Source of the DNA: Polaribacter sp. ALD11
GTDB lineage: Bacteria > Bacteroidota > Bacteroidia > Flavobacteriales > Flavobacteriaceae
Reading direction: 5' to 3'
Length of the DNA: 64,000 nt
NCBI RefSeq assembly: GCF_002831685.1
Contig: NZ_CP025119.1
Location: 3,124,501-3,188,500 of the forward strand
Shown: positions 35,117 to 50,105 of the stretch, piece by piece
Numbering within the stretch: the first letter of the stretch is position 1
How the letters are laid out: every line of letters begins with the position of its first letter
Notes under the pieces: model-generated
What the model was told of the DNA's origin: nothing
The model's input: only the letters and a program-made list of their open reading frames with translations
Databases searched by the model: none
Translations under genes and position numbers: made by a program

Positions 35117-35668
35117 ATGAATAAAGTAGCTCTTCGAAAACTATATAAGCAAAAACGTAAAGATTTGTCAGTTTTTCAACTTGAAGAATTTCAAGAAAAA
35201 ATATATGAAAAAATTTTTGAGTTAGATTTTTCTTCAGTAAAAACAATTCATATTTTCCTATCAATAAAAAGATTTTCAGAAATTAATACAGGTCCTATAA
35301 TAGATTTTTTATTATTAAATAAAAAGGTTATTGTAGTTAGTGTAAGTGATTTTTCTACAAATAAATTAAAGCATTTTTTGTTTGATAATAATACAGTAAT
35401 TAAAGTAAATTCTTATGGGATTCCAGAGCCTGTGAATGGAATAGAAATAGATGTTAATAAGATAGATATGGTATTTGTTCCTTTATTAATTTCGGATGAA
35501 AAAAAATACAGAGTTGGTTACGGAAAAGGTTTTTATGATAGATTTCTTGCTGAATGTAGAACTGATGTAATAACTATTGGGTTAAATTTTTTTCAACCAA
35601 TTAAAGAGATTGTTGGTTTGAATAAATATGACGTTGCGTTAAGTGAGGTTATATATCCTAACAGTTAG
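35117..35668 (+). CDS. 5-formyltetrahydrofolate cyclo-ligase
   Basis: The enzyme (MTHFS, YgfA in E. coli) recycles 5-formyl-THF to methenyl-THF with ATP. The 183-residue protein has the family features: N-terminal 'KVALRKLYKQKRKDLS', 'NSYGIPEPVNG' and the ATP/Mg loop 'DEKKYRVGYGKGFYDRFL'. The length is normal. It stands alone between the AraC pseudogene and the SusC gene and shows no link to either. Confidence 0.93.
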   Translation: MNKVALRKLYKQKRKDLSVFQLEEFQEKIYEKIFELDFSSVKTIHIFLSIKRFSEINTGPIIDFLLLNKKVIVVSVSDFSTNKLKHFLFDNNTVIKVNSYGIPEPVNGIEIDVNKIDMVFVPLLISDEKKYRVGYGKGFYDRFLAECRTDVITIGLNFFQPIKEIVGLNKYDVALSEVIYPNS

Positions 35669-36347
35669 GAAAAGAAAATAGATTTATGGTGTAATTTTTT
35701 TTTAATTTATTATTGAAGGAATATTTTTTTTCAGGATGAAAAGTTAAACCTATTATTGTAACCTTCAAGTTGATGCTATCTGTATTTAACCAATTTTATT
35801 TTGTTAGTATAATTGGTTTTCTATTAAGATATTACATGTTTGTGGCACAAACAAAAACAGATCAATAGTATTAAATTCAATATAAATAATCTTCACGTTC
35901 AATTCTATTTATACATATTTCCCTTGTTTTCTATTCATTTATATAATTGCGAGACAATAATGCTTTCATAATTTTATTTATAATATACAGAAAGTAGTGT
36001 TTAAGGAAGACAACTTATTCTTACTTAGTTTAGAGTATGTGTTCTTTAGTCATTGAATACTATGATTTTTAAAATTTTAAGGCATTTTTTTATTATTTAC
36101 TTCATCTGTTTTTTTTTCTAAAAAGTACTCTCTTTCTAGTATATAAATGTGTTAGTTTTTTTACGTTACGAATACTATATTAAATATTGATTTTAGTTAG
36201 GATTAGTTCTTTAATCGAGTCGTTTTGTTGTTTTATTAGTACGAAATAATCAAATACTGATACATTTTTATCAGCTTATCTCATATTTTTTTTTTCTTAC
36301 AAATATATTTATACTTTTAAACCATTGATAACTATAAATGAAAAAAT
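35669..36347. other. Long intergenic region upstream of the first SusC gene
   Basis: 679 nt of AT-rich sequence with no plausible gene. It contains one weak hairpin (35788-35822) and, near its end, TACTTTTA (about 36314), a one-mismatch -7 element for the SusC gene. Long leaders are common before SusC genes. Confidence 0.45.
35788..35822 (+). terminator. Possible weak terminator after the cyclo-ligase gene
   Basis: AACCAATT (35788-35795) can pair with AATTGGTT (35811-35818), with a 15-nt loop and a short TT tail. It lies 120 nt beyond the stop codon, so it is doubtful. Confidence 0.3.
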
Positions 36348-39300
36348 ATGAAAACAAAATTTACATTTTTTTTAACATTTCTATTTCTTGTTTCTGTGCA
36401 ATTTACAGTTGCACAAGAAAAAAGGATTAAAGGGATTGTTAAAGAAGGATCCGACCCGTTACCAGGTGTTAGTATTCTAATTAAAGGAACCTTAAAAGGT
36501 ACACAGACAGATTTTAATGGTAATTATGCGATCAAAGCAAATACAGGGGACGTTCTTGTTTTTAGCTACGTAGGTATGGAGGCTAAAGAAGTAACTGTAA
36601 ATAATTCTAATATAATTGATGTCTTTTTAGAGGGAAGTAACTTATTAGATGAAATTGTTATTACAGCTTTAGGAAAAGTAAGAAAGAAAAAATCTGTGGG
36701 TTTTGCACAACAATCTGTAGAAGGGCAAGATCTAGTAAAAACGAATGAGGTTGATATTAATAATTCAATTGCAGGTAAGGTTTCTGGAGTTCAGGCATTG
36801 GGTAATTCTGGTGCAACTTTTGATGGTGCTTTGATACGTTTACGAGGTAACTCAAACGTTCTTTACGTAGTAGACGGTGTTAGAGTGCAATCTGCAGGAG
36901 ATATTAATACTGCGGATATTGAAAGCATCTCTGTTCTTAAGGGAGGGGCGGCGACAGCTTTATATGGTACAGATGCAAGTGGTGGTGTAATAATTGTTAC
37001 ATCTTCAAAGGCAAAACAGGGGCAATCAATAAAGTTGCAATTAAGTACAGAAATGGCAAATGCAACTAACATATTAGAATATCAAAATGAATATGGAGGA
37101 GGTTACACCCAAGATTTTATTACTTTACCAAATGGAGAGTTGCGTCCTGACTATGGGGCAGATCAGTCATGGGGGCCAAAATTAGATGGTACCTTAGTAA
37201 GACATTGGGATAGTTGGATTGTTGGAGACCCTGAATATGGGAAATTACGTCCGTGGTCGGCAAACCCTAATAATGTAAAAGATTTTTATGAAACTGCAAC
37301 AGTAAATAAAGCCATACTTACGTTTCAAAGCGGAGGAGAAAACCATCACTTAAGCACAACTATTCGAAATGTAAGTCAAGAAGGTATTTTGCCGAATACT
37401 GAAAGAAAAACGACGCAGATTAGTGTAAATGCAGATTATAATGTAACTAAAAAATTAACTTTAGACGCAAATATAAATTATCAAATAAGAAATACCTTAA
37501 ATAACCCTCAATTAGGATATACTGGTAGTGGTTCATTTTTTAGACCGAACTTATGGTGGCAACGTCAATTAGATATCCATAGATTGAAAGATTACAAACG
37601 TAATGGTCAATTTGTTTCGTGGAATTTACAAAGTCCAACAAACCCGACCCCTGCATATTGGGATTCTCCTTATTTTGAATTTTATGAAAATAGAAATGAA
37701 CAAGACAAAAATGCAATTTTTGGTAAATTAGCCTTAAATTATAAAGTTAATGAGAAGTTAAGTGCAAATCTACAGTATCGTAGAACTTTTAGTCATTTTA
37801 ATTCTTACAAGATTGGTGCTTTCGGAGGAAGAGGTGGAGCAACAGACCCTCAATTTGAAGAAACTACATCCAGTCGAGCAGAAAACGAAGTTTATGGTAC
37901 AATGAATTTTAATGATAAGTATGGTGATGAAGGAAAAATTGAGTTTGCTTCTACTGCAGGGTTTCAAATAAAGAATGAAACTTATAATTCTACTTATGCT
38001 TCATCTGTTGGAGGGTTAACTGTTCCTGGTTTCTATTCAGTTGAAACTTCGGTTGACAGGCCTACCTACAATGCAACCACCTATAAAGAAGAGTCTAGAG
38101 CTGTTTTTGGGAACGTAAATATTGGCTATAATGATATTATCTATTTAGATGCTTCTCTACGTGCAGATTGGAGTTCAACTGCAAACCCTGATAATAACAG
38201 ACTTATAACTTATGGTGTTTCTTCTAGTTTTATCTTTAGTGAATTATTACAAGACGCGGGGTTTTTAAGTTTTGGTAAATTAAGAGCAGGTATTTCAAGT
38301 GCTCCCTCTTTTCCAAATGCTTACCTTATAAATGCAACGTACCAAAGTTCAGGTAATTATAATGGTTCACCATTGTTTTCTATTCCAAGTACTGCTGCAA
38401 ACCCTTTAATAGCAGGAGCAAGTACAAAAGAGTCTGAGTTTGGACTAGAGATGAAGTTCTTTGATAATAAGATAGCTTTAGATTTAACTTATTATAACAC
38501 CAAAATAGAAGATTTTCCTCGATTAGATTTATTACCATCTTCAACAGGTAGTTCAACTATTTATAGAAATACAGGAAAAGAAACAAGAAGTGGTTTTGAA
38601 GGAAGTTTAAACTTTAAACCTATAAGTACTGAAAACTTTAAATGGGATGTTGGGATTAATTTTGCAACCATTGACTGGAAGGTAAATGAAATAGATGCGA
38701 ATGATGACCCTAATACACCTTCAACTCGTAGATTAGATAGAACCTGGACATTTAACAATAGTTATGTGGTTTTAAGAGATGTAGAAGGAGAGAGTAAAGG
38801 TAATATTTATGGAGTTAAGGCAAAGAGAGATTCGCAAGGTCGTATTATTATAGATCAGTCTGCAGGTGATTGGTCAGAAAATGCAATTGTTAGAGAAGAC
38901 GATCAGCTGATAGGTAATTTCTTACCAGATTTAACAGGAGGGCTTACCAATACAATCCATTACAAAGATTTTGAATTGTCTGCATCTATTGATTTTCAGG
39001 TTGGAGGAGATTATTACTCTCAATCTAAACGTTGGGCAACTGGTTCTGGACACAGTATAGAAACAGTAGGGGTAAATGATAAAGGAAATTCAATTAGAGA
39101 TGATGTTTCTAATGGTGGTGGTATTCGTTTAGATGGTGTAGATTCTGTTACAGGTGAACCTGTTACAAGGTATTTTGACGCTACGGCATATTTCGATAGG
39201 CAATTACCAGCATTTGCAGAAAATTTAGTATATGATGCTAGTTATGTGAAGTTACGTCAATTATCATTATCATACAATTTACCCAAAGAAGTAAGTGAAA

Positions 39301-39503
39301 AATTGGGTGTAGATAATATACAAACAAGTATTTTTGGAAATAATCTATGGCTTATTTATGCTGCCGATGAAATCGATCCTTCTGAGATTGAGAACGTAAG
39401 TGGTTCATCTTTAGGTAGATCTGGTGCAGGTTTTAGATGGGCAGAAGGAGCGCAATTTCCAAGCACTAGAACTTTCGGACTTAATCTTAGTGTAACGTTT
39501 TAA
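36348..39503 (+). CDS. SusC/RagA-type TonB-dependent outer-membrane transporter (first pair)
   Basis: The 1051-residue protein has a signal peptide (1-22, ending TVAQ) and a carboxypeptidase-like N-terminal extension ('DPLPGVSILIKGTLKGTQTD'). A TonB box region ('LDEIVITALG'), a plug ('IRLRGNSNVLYVVDGVRV', 'LKGGAATALYGTDASGGVI') and a 22-strand barrel ending 'FGLNLSVTF' follow. It imports oligomers under TonB energy with its SusD partner. The SusD is 11 nt downstream. The substrate is unknown; this class also includes peptide transporters (RagA). Confidence 0.95.
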   Translation: MKTKFTFFLTFLFLVSVQFTVAQEKRIKGIVKEGSDPLPGVSILIKGTLKGTQTDFNGNYAIKANTGDVLVFSYVGMEAKEVTVNNSNIIDVFLEGSNLLDEIVITALGKVRKKKSVGFAQQSVEGQDLVKTNEVDINNSIAGKVSGVQALGNSGATFDGALIRLRGNSNVLYVVDGVRVQSAGDINTADIESISVLKGGAATALYGTDASGGVIIVTSSKAKQGQSIKLQLSTEMANATNILEYQNEYGGGYTQDFITLPNGELRPDYGADQSWGPKLDGTLVRHWDSWIVGDPEYGKLRPWSANPNNVKDFYETATVNKAILTFQSGGENHHLSTTIRNVSQEGILPNTERKTTQISVNADYNVTKKLTLDANINYQIRNTLNNPQLGYTGSGSFFRPNLWWQRQLDIHRLKDYKRNGQFVSWNLQSPTNPTPAYWDSPYFEFYENRNEQDKNAIFGKLALNYKVNEKLSANLQYRRTFSHFNSYKIGAFGGRGGATDPQFEETTSSRAENEVYGTMNFNDKYGDEGKIEFASTAGFQIKNETYNSTYASSVGGLTVPGFYSVETSVDRPTYNATTYKEESRAVFGNVNIGYNDIIYLDASLRADWSSTANPDNNRLITYGVSSSFIFSELLQDAGFLSFGKLRAGISSAPSFPNAYLINATYQSSGNYNGSPLFSIPSTAANPLIAGASTKESEFGLEMKFFDNKIALDLTYYNTKIEDFPRLDLLPSSTGSSTIYRNTGKETRSGFEGSLNFKPISTENFKWDVGINFATIDWKVNEIDANDDPNTPSTRRLDRTWTFNNSYVVLRDVEGESKGNIYGVKAKRDSQGRIIIDQSAGDWSENAIVREDDQLIGNFLPDLTGGLTNTIHYKDFELSASIDFQVGGDYYSQSKRWATGSGHSIETVGVNDKGNSIRDDVSNGGGIRLDGVDSVTGEPVTRYFDATAYFDRQLPAFAENLVYDASYVKLRQLSLSYNLPKEVSEKLGVDNIQTSIFGNNLWLIYAADEIDPSEIENVSGSSLGRSGAGFRWAEGAQFPSTRTFGLNLSVTF

Positions 39504-39514
39504 AAATTAAAATA

Positions 39515-40984
39515 ATGAAAATAATTAAAAATAGTTTTATAGTAGTACTTATTATATTACTCAATTCATGTTCTAATGTTGATTTTGGTGATACAAATGT
39601 TGACCCAAACTCACCAACAAAAGATTTAACAAATGCATTGTTATCTGATGCCTTATTTATTACTGGAAATGTGGCTACAGCGTTAACACCAGGGTACTAT
39701 GTGCAGCATTATGCAGATATTCAGTACACCGATGGTGAGCGTTATGGAACCGCAGAATTTGGTTATTCTGGTTTTTATACAGGAGTTTTAAATAACTTAG
39801 AACGCATCATTTCTTTAAATACAAATGAAGCAACAAAAAGTCAGGTAGCAGTTTTTGGATCTAATTCAAACCAAATTGCTGTAGCAAAATTAGTGAAAGC
39901 TTATACCTATCATACAATGACAGATAGGTGGGGGCAAATTCCGTTTACAGAAGCAAATAAACCATTAGAATTTTCTGAGCCTTCATTTGATAGTCAAGAA
40001 GTTATTTATGATGGTATTTTTAACTTAATTGACGATGCATTAGCTCAAATAGATAATGGTTCAGGACCAACAGGTGATATCTTACTTGAAGGAAATATGA
40101 CTCGCTGGAAAGAATTTGGTAATACTTTAAAGGTTATTATGGCATTAAGACTTTCTGATGTTAGTACAGAAATGACTGCTCTTTCAGGAATTTCAGATTA
40201 TGCAAGAACAAAATTCAATGAAGGAATCACTGGGGCTATTTCATCAGTAGCTAATAATATTGAATTTGCTTACACATCAGATGATAGTACAGACAACCCA
40301 TGGGAAGATAGATATAACGGTAATAGAGCTCCAGATTATGCTGTAAGTGATGTTCTTGTAGATTTTTTACAGGATTCAAATAGAAATGATCCAAGAATTT
40401 CTAAATATGCTGATGAGGTGCCAAATGCACCCGGAACATATGTGGGAATGATTTATGACTTAATTACACCCAATGTAGATAGAGCAGATATATCATACAT
40501 TACAGGCAATATTGCTAATAATAGTGAAGCTCCTGGATATGTATATACTTATGCACAAATTGCTTTTGCGAAGGCAGAAGCTGTAGAAAAAGGATGGATG
40601 ACAGGAAGTGCTAAGTCTTTTTATTACGAAGGTATAAAAGCATCAATGGATCAGTGGGGTGTAAGCAACAATGACTACAATAAGTATATTACTGAGACTG
40701 CTGTAGTGTGGAATGCTTCAAATAGCATGAAGTTGATTGCAGAACAAAAGTGGGCATCATTATTTATGCAACCTTTTGAAGCATGGGCAGAATGGAGAAG
40801 ATTAGATCACCCAGTTTTAACTCCACATTCATCTCCTTTAAATGGAACAGTTATTCCTGTAAGAATGGGGTATGCTAGTGGAATTAATGATTCTAATAAA
40901 GCAGAGTTAGATAAAGCAATATCTAAACAAGGTCTGCCTAAGTTTGATGATTTAGGAACAAAAGTATTTTGGGATGTAAATTAG
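39515..40984 (+). CDS. SusD-like outer-membrane lipoprotein (SusD-like_2 type)
   Basis: The 489-residue protein has a lipoprotein signal ending 'IILLNSCSN'. It begins 'DFGDTNVDPNSPTKDL' and includes 'YTYHTMTDRWGQIPFTEA', 'YAQIAFAKAEAVEKGW' and 'QPFEAWAEWRRLDHP', the pattern of the second SusD family (PF12771) rather than of classic SusD. It caps the SusC barrel and binds substrate at the cell surface. It is co-transcribed with the SusC gene and followed by a terminator. Confidence 0.9.
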   Translation: MKIIKNSFIVVLIILLNSCSNVDFGDTNVDPNSPTKDLTNALLSDALFITGNVATALTPGYYVQHYADIQYTDGERYGTAEFGYSGFYTGVLNNLERIISLNTNEATKSQVAVFGSNSNQIAVAKLVKAYTYHTMTDRWGQIPFTEANKPLEFSEPSFDSQEVIYDGIFNLIDDALAQIDNGSGPTGDILLEGNMTRWKEFGNTLKVIMALRLSDVSTEMTALSGISDYARTKFNEGITGAISSVANNIEFAYTSDDSTDNPWEDRYNGNRAPDYAVSDVLVDFLQDSNRNDPRISKYADEVPNAPGTYVGMIYDLITPNVDRADISYITGNIANNSEAPGYVYTYAQIAFAKAEAVEKGWMTGSAKSFYYEGIKASMDQWGVSNNDYNKYITETAVVWNASNSMKLIAEQKWASLFMQPFEAWAEWRRLDHPVLTPHSSPLNGTVIPVRMGYASGINDSNKAELDKAISKQGLPKFDDLGTKVFWDVN

Positions 40985-41008
40985 AGTAATTATTTGAATT
41001 AATTGGAA

Positions 41009-41046
41009 GAAGTCGTCTAAAATAATTTTAGGCGGCTTTCTTTTTT
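41009..41046 (+). terminator. Terminator after the first SusC/SusD pair
   Basis: AAGTCGTCTAA (41010-41020) pairs with TTAGGCGGCTT (41028-41038) through two G.U pairs, and a run of T follows. It lies 25 nt after the SusD stop. Confidence 0.7.
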
Positions 41047-41508
41047 AAAAAGATTTCCTTTTCCTTTTTTTCTTTGCTTTATAACTTCCTATCTATTTTA
41101 TCTTTTTCTCGTTCGCCAAGAACAAATTTATTTAGATAAACAATGCCGGCCATAGGATTATTTTCACGACTCTCCATGGCATCTCTAATTTTAAGCATAA
41201 ATAAACGTGCTGTCTTTTTTCATTGATTCCAAAACGAACTGTGACATAGCTTGTAGAAGTACTTTTTATAATGATTCTCATTTCAAAAACAATAAAAAAA
41301 GCTTTTCTGACACTAGAATTTACTTTGTAAAAAACTGATTTTGAGGTAACAGGGTCTTCACGAGAACAGCTATTATAAGTCAGTAAAACAAACCTTTCTT
41401 GGTTGTGTTTTTTTATGGTTATACTTAACAAAGCTAAAACCATCTTTCCGTTTAATATTTCTTACAATCACTATTCGTTTTAAACTGATCGAAGAAGTTG
41501 AGAAGGTT
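41045..41508 (-). pseudogene. IS1595-family transposase remnant
   Basis: Read on the minus strand, pieces of an IS1595-type transposase appear in order but in different frames. They are 'NLLNFFDQFKTNSDCKKY' (from 41508), then 'SCSREDPVTSKSVFYKV', 'RKAFFIVFEM' and 'KSTSTSYVTVRFGINEK', then 'RLFMLKIRDAMESRENNP' and 'MAGIVYLNKFVLGEREKD', and finally a shifted 'RSYKAKKK'. The usual catalytic 'DE' in (V)xDEFxxGG reads NK. At least three frameshifts, two or more stops and loss of the rest of the DDE domain make it dead. No terminal inverted repeats were found. Confidence 0.85.
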
Positions 41509-41704
41509 TTATCCCTTAAAATCACTCATATATAATATTATAATTAATTTAAATAACTATAAGAAAACAACTTGTGTCTCTGATTATACAGATTAAAATA
41601 TTGCTTTCTTGATTTATAATGAATTTAATTTTAACATTCCTAAATCAGTTTATATTTACAAGAAAAAAATATAAACTGAATAAAAAGAATAGTTTTTTTA
41701 AAAA

Positions 41705-47855
<6,151 letters not shown>

Positions 47856-49856
47856 TTAATTTTTTTGTAATAACATAATTATATGAGCTGCACTCCAACT
47901 AAAATTTTCAGCATTCAATCCTTTACCAGTTAAAGGATGATAATTTTCTCTAATAGATTTTCCTTTGCCTAAAATACCTTCAGCCCCTTTTAAGATTTGA
48001 ATAGTTGCTTTATTAGCGGCTTCATTAAAACCATAATTGCGTAAACTTTCTACACCAAAATACGCTTGATCTAACCAATTTGGTCCACGCCAATACCCGT
48101 TTAAAGGATTAAATTTTTCGTGATCTGCACTCATTGTTTGAAACGGAACTTTTGTATAGAATTTGGTAGGGTTCATCATTTTATTTTTTACTGCTTCCGC
48201 TTGTTCTTGGGTTGCAGCATTTGCCCAAAGTGCTGTCCAACCTTCACTACCTTCTCCTTTAATAAAAGTTTTCCCATCTAAAGAGGTGTCGTAAAACCAA
48301 CCATCATTCACGTCATAAAACTGTGTTTGAATTTTAGCTTTTAAAATATCAGCTTCTTTTGTTAATTTTTCAGCATCTTCATTTTTTTCTAAAACAGTAG
48401 CTAGTTTTGCTAAAAATATTTTTTCGGCATACAGATACGCATTTAAATCTACAGATTCTTGATCTAAAGAATATGCACCTTCGCTATTTTTTAAAATCTT
48501 AGAATCATCAAAACGAATAGCATTGTCCATTCCACTTTCCCATTTTGCTGCAATTAAAGTACCGTCTGTAGAGCCATATTCACACAAACCATCTTTGTCG
48601 TGGTCTCTTTTTTTGTACCAAAATTCATGATATAATTTTAATTTAGGATACATATATTTAACAAACTCAATATCTGTATCTTTTTCATAAATTTTAGCAA
48701 CTGCCCAAACAGATAAAGGTGGTTTTGTATCTCTATAATTGTGTTTTTCAATTAAAGTATCTCTGTATACACAATCTACAACAAAACCGTCTTCGTTTTG
48801 AAACTCGAACATTAATTTCATTTGTTTCTTTGCTAAATTTGTATTGTGAAAAGACAACCCAACAGCATGTTTCCAAGAATCCCAAGACCAAAAACCGTTA
48901 AACCATTTATAATGATAACTAGGAAACAAACCTTCTTGTTTTACTTCACCAGCAGCAATTCTCCAATTATTCTGTAAAGTTAAATGTGCTTTTGTTAAAA
49001 CTTCGGCATAAATATCTTCAGAGAATTGTTCTTTTCTGTTTTCAATTAACGATTCTAATTCTTTGTTTTTTTCTGCTTTTCGTTTTTCTAGTATAGTTTG
49101 AAAATTTGAATCTTGAAGCGACTTTAACTCATCAGTCCATGAATACTCTTTAAAAATAAAAGTTTGTGAAATGGTAAATTCAGTTGTTTCGTTTGGTTTT
49201 AATAGAATTGAAACTTTATTAGAGTTGTAAGTACTGTCTGTAGATTTTAGTTGAACCTTTTTTGGGAAAATAATATGACCAACAGCATCTGTTTTAGAAG
49301 ATGCAATAGTTAATTGATTCTTGTTTGTTGAAAGAGACAATCCATCAGCCGTTAAAAGTTCGTTTTCAAAATGATAACTTATATTTTGGCTAGATTTACT
49401 ATTATTTTTTAAGGTTGATTTAATGATTGCTGTATGACCAGAAGAAAAAACCAGTTCTTGTTTTAACTCTAAATTGTCTGATAAAAAAGTTTGTTCTAAA
49501 TGACTATTATAACTATTTGTAGTGTGAGTTTTCCAGTTATTATCTTCAATTACTAAATTAGTTAATGAAGCACTGCTCCAAATTCCGTTTTGTTGGGTCA
49601 TTAAAAAAGGACCAGAAAAGCCTGTTATTTCAGAAATAGAATCAGGAAAACTATAACCAAACCAAGCACCTTGGTCTGAAAACATCAATCCAGATTTATC
49701 AAATTTGTTTTTAGGGGTAATCTGATAATTTAAAATGTTCTTACTAAAATTTAAATAATCTTTTTGTTGTATTTTGTTTGTTTTGTTTGATTTGGTACAG
49801 CAGAAGAAAAATACTAATAAAAACAAAGCGATATATGTAGAGCGTTTATTCATCAT
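47856..49856 (-). CDS. GH63 (YgjK-like) alpha-glucosidase, lipoprotein
   Basis: The 666-residue protein has a lipoprotein-type signal (LVFFFCC). It carries an N-terminal beta-sandwich and an (alpha/alpha)6 barrel with GH63 landmarks. The catalytic acid is about D326 in 'KWFNGFWSWDSWKHAVGL', then comes 'YWRGPNWLDQAYFGVESL', and the base is about E637 in 'RENYHPLTGKG' before 'NFSWSAAHIIML'. E. coli YgjK, which shares these segments, has been linked to Glc-alpha-1,2-Gal (from memory). It is the first gene of the operon; its stop adjoins the ATG of the fusion gene. Confidence 0.88.
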   Translation of the reverse strand: MMNKRSTYIALFLLVFFFCCTKSNKTNKIQQKDYLNFSKNILNYQITPKNKFDKSGLMFSDQGAWFGYSFPDSISEITGFSGPFLMTQQNGIWSSASLTNLVIEDNNWKTHTTNSYNSHLEQTFLSDNLELKQELVFSSGHTAIIKSTLKNNSKSSQNISYHFENELLTADGLSLSTNKNQLTIASSKTDAVGHIIFPKKVQLKSTDSTYNSNKVSILLKPNETTEFTISQTFIFKEYSWTDELKSLQDSNFQTILEKRKAEKNKELESLIENRKEQFSEDIYAEVLTKAHLTLQNNWRIAAGEVKQEGLFPSYHYKWFNGFWSWDSWKHAVGLSFHNTNLAKKQMKLMFEFQNEDGFVVDCVYRDTLIEKHNYRDTKPPLSVWAVAKIYEKDTDIEFVKYMYPKLKLYHEFWYKKRDHDKDGLCEYGSTDGTLIAAKWESGMDNAIRFDDSKILKNSEGAYSLDQESVDLNAYLYAEKIFLAKLATVLEKNEDAEKLTKEADILKAKIQTQFYDVNDGWFYDTSLDGKTFIKGEGSEGWTALWANAATQEQAEAVKNKMMNPTKFYTKVPFQTMSADHEKFNPLNGYWRGPNWLDQAYFGVESLRNYGFNEAANKATIQILKGAEGILGKGKSIRENYHPLTGKGLNAENFSWSAAHIIMLLQKN

Positions 49857-50010
49857 TTTTGCAAGATATTTTATTTTGAATGATTACAATCAATTTTAAG
49901 GAAAACTCAAAAAATTGAATTTTAATATTTAATTATAAAAGCAAATTTCGATTTTATTTATCAAAATTGAATAAAATTAACCTTTACACTACCTTACACT
50001 TTATGTGAAA

Positions 50011-50044
50011 TTGCATTTATTTGTTTGAATTTGTATTATGTTTG
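50011..50044 (+). promoter_or_regulatory. Promoter of the TPR-HTH regulator gene
   Basis: TTG at 50011-50013, a 23-nt spacer and TATGTTTG at 50037-50044 fit the Bacteroidetes promoter, 61 nt before the ATG. Confidence 0.5.
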
Positions 50045-50105
50045 GATAATAGAAAGATATTGATGTTTTTTTTAGTAGATATTAAGAAATAATTAAATTT
50101 TAGAT

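Noticed and set aside
36348..40984. Assigning the first SusC/SusD pair to a named polysaccharide
   Set aside because: No glycoside hydrolase lies in the same operon and the SusD class is not diagnostic of substrate.
41132..41443. A 103-codon ORF as an independent hypothetical gene
   Set aside because: Its residues line up with the middle of an IS1595 transposase and the rest continues in other frames, so it is part of a pseudogene.
48719..48901. Small ORF opposite the GH63 gene
   Set aside because: It is antisense within the catalytic domain and shows no support.
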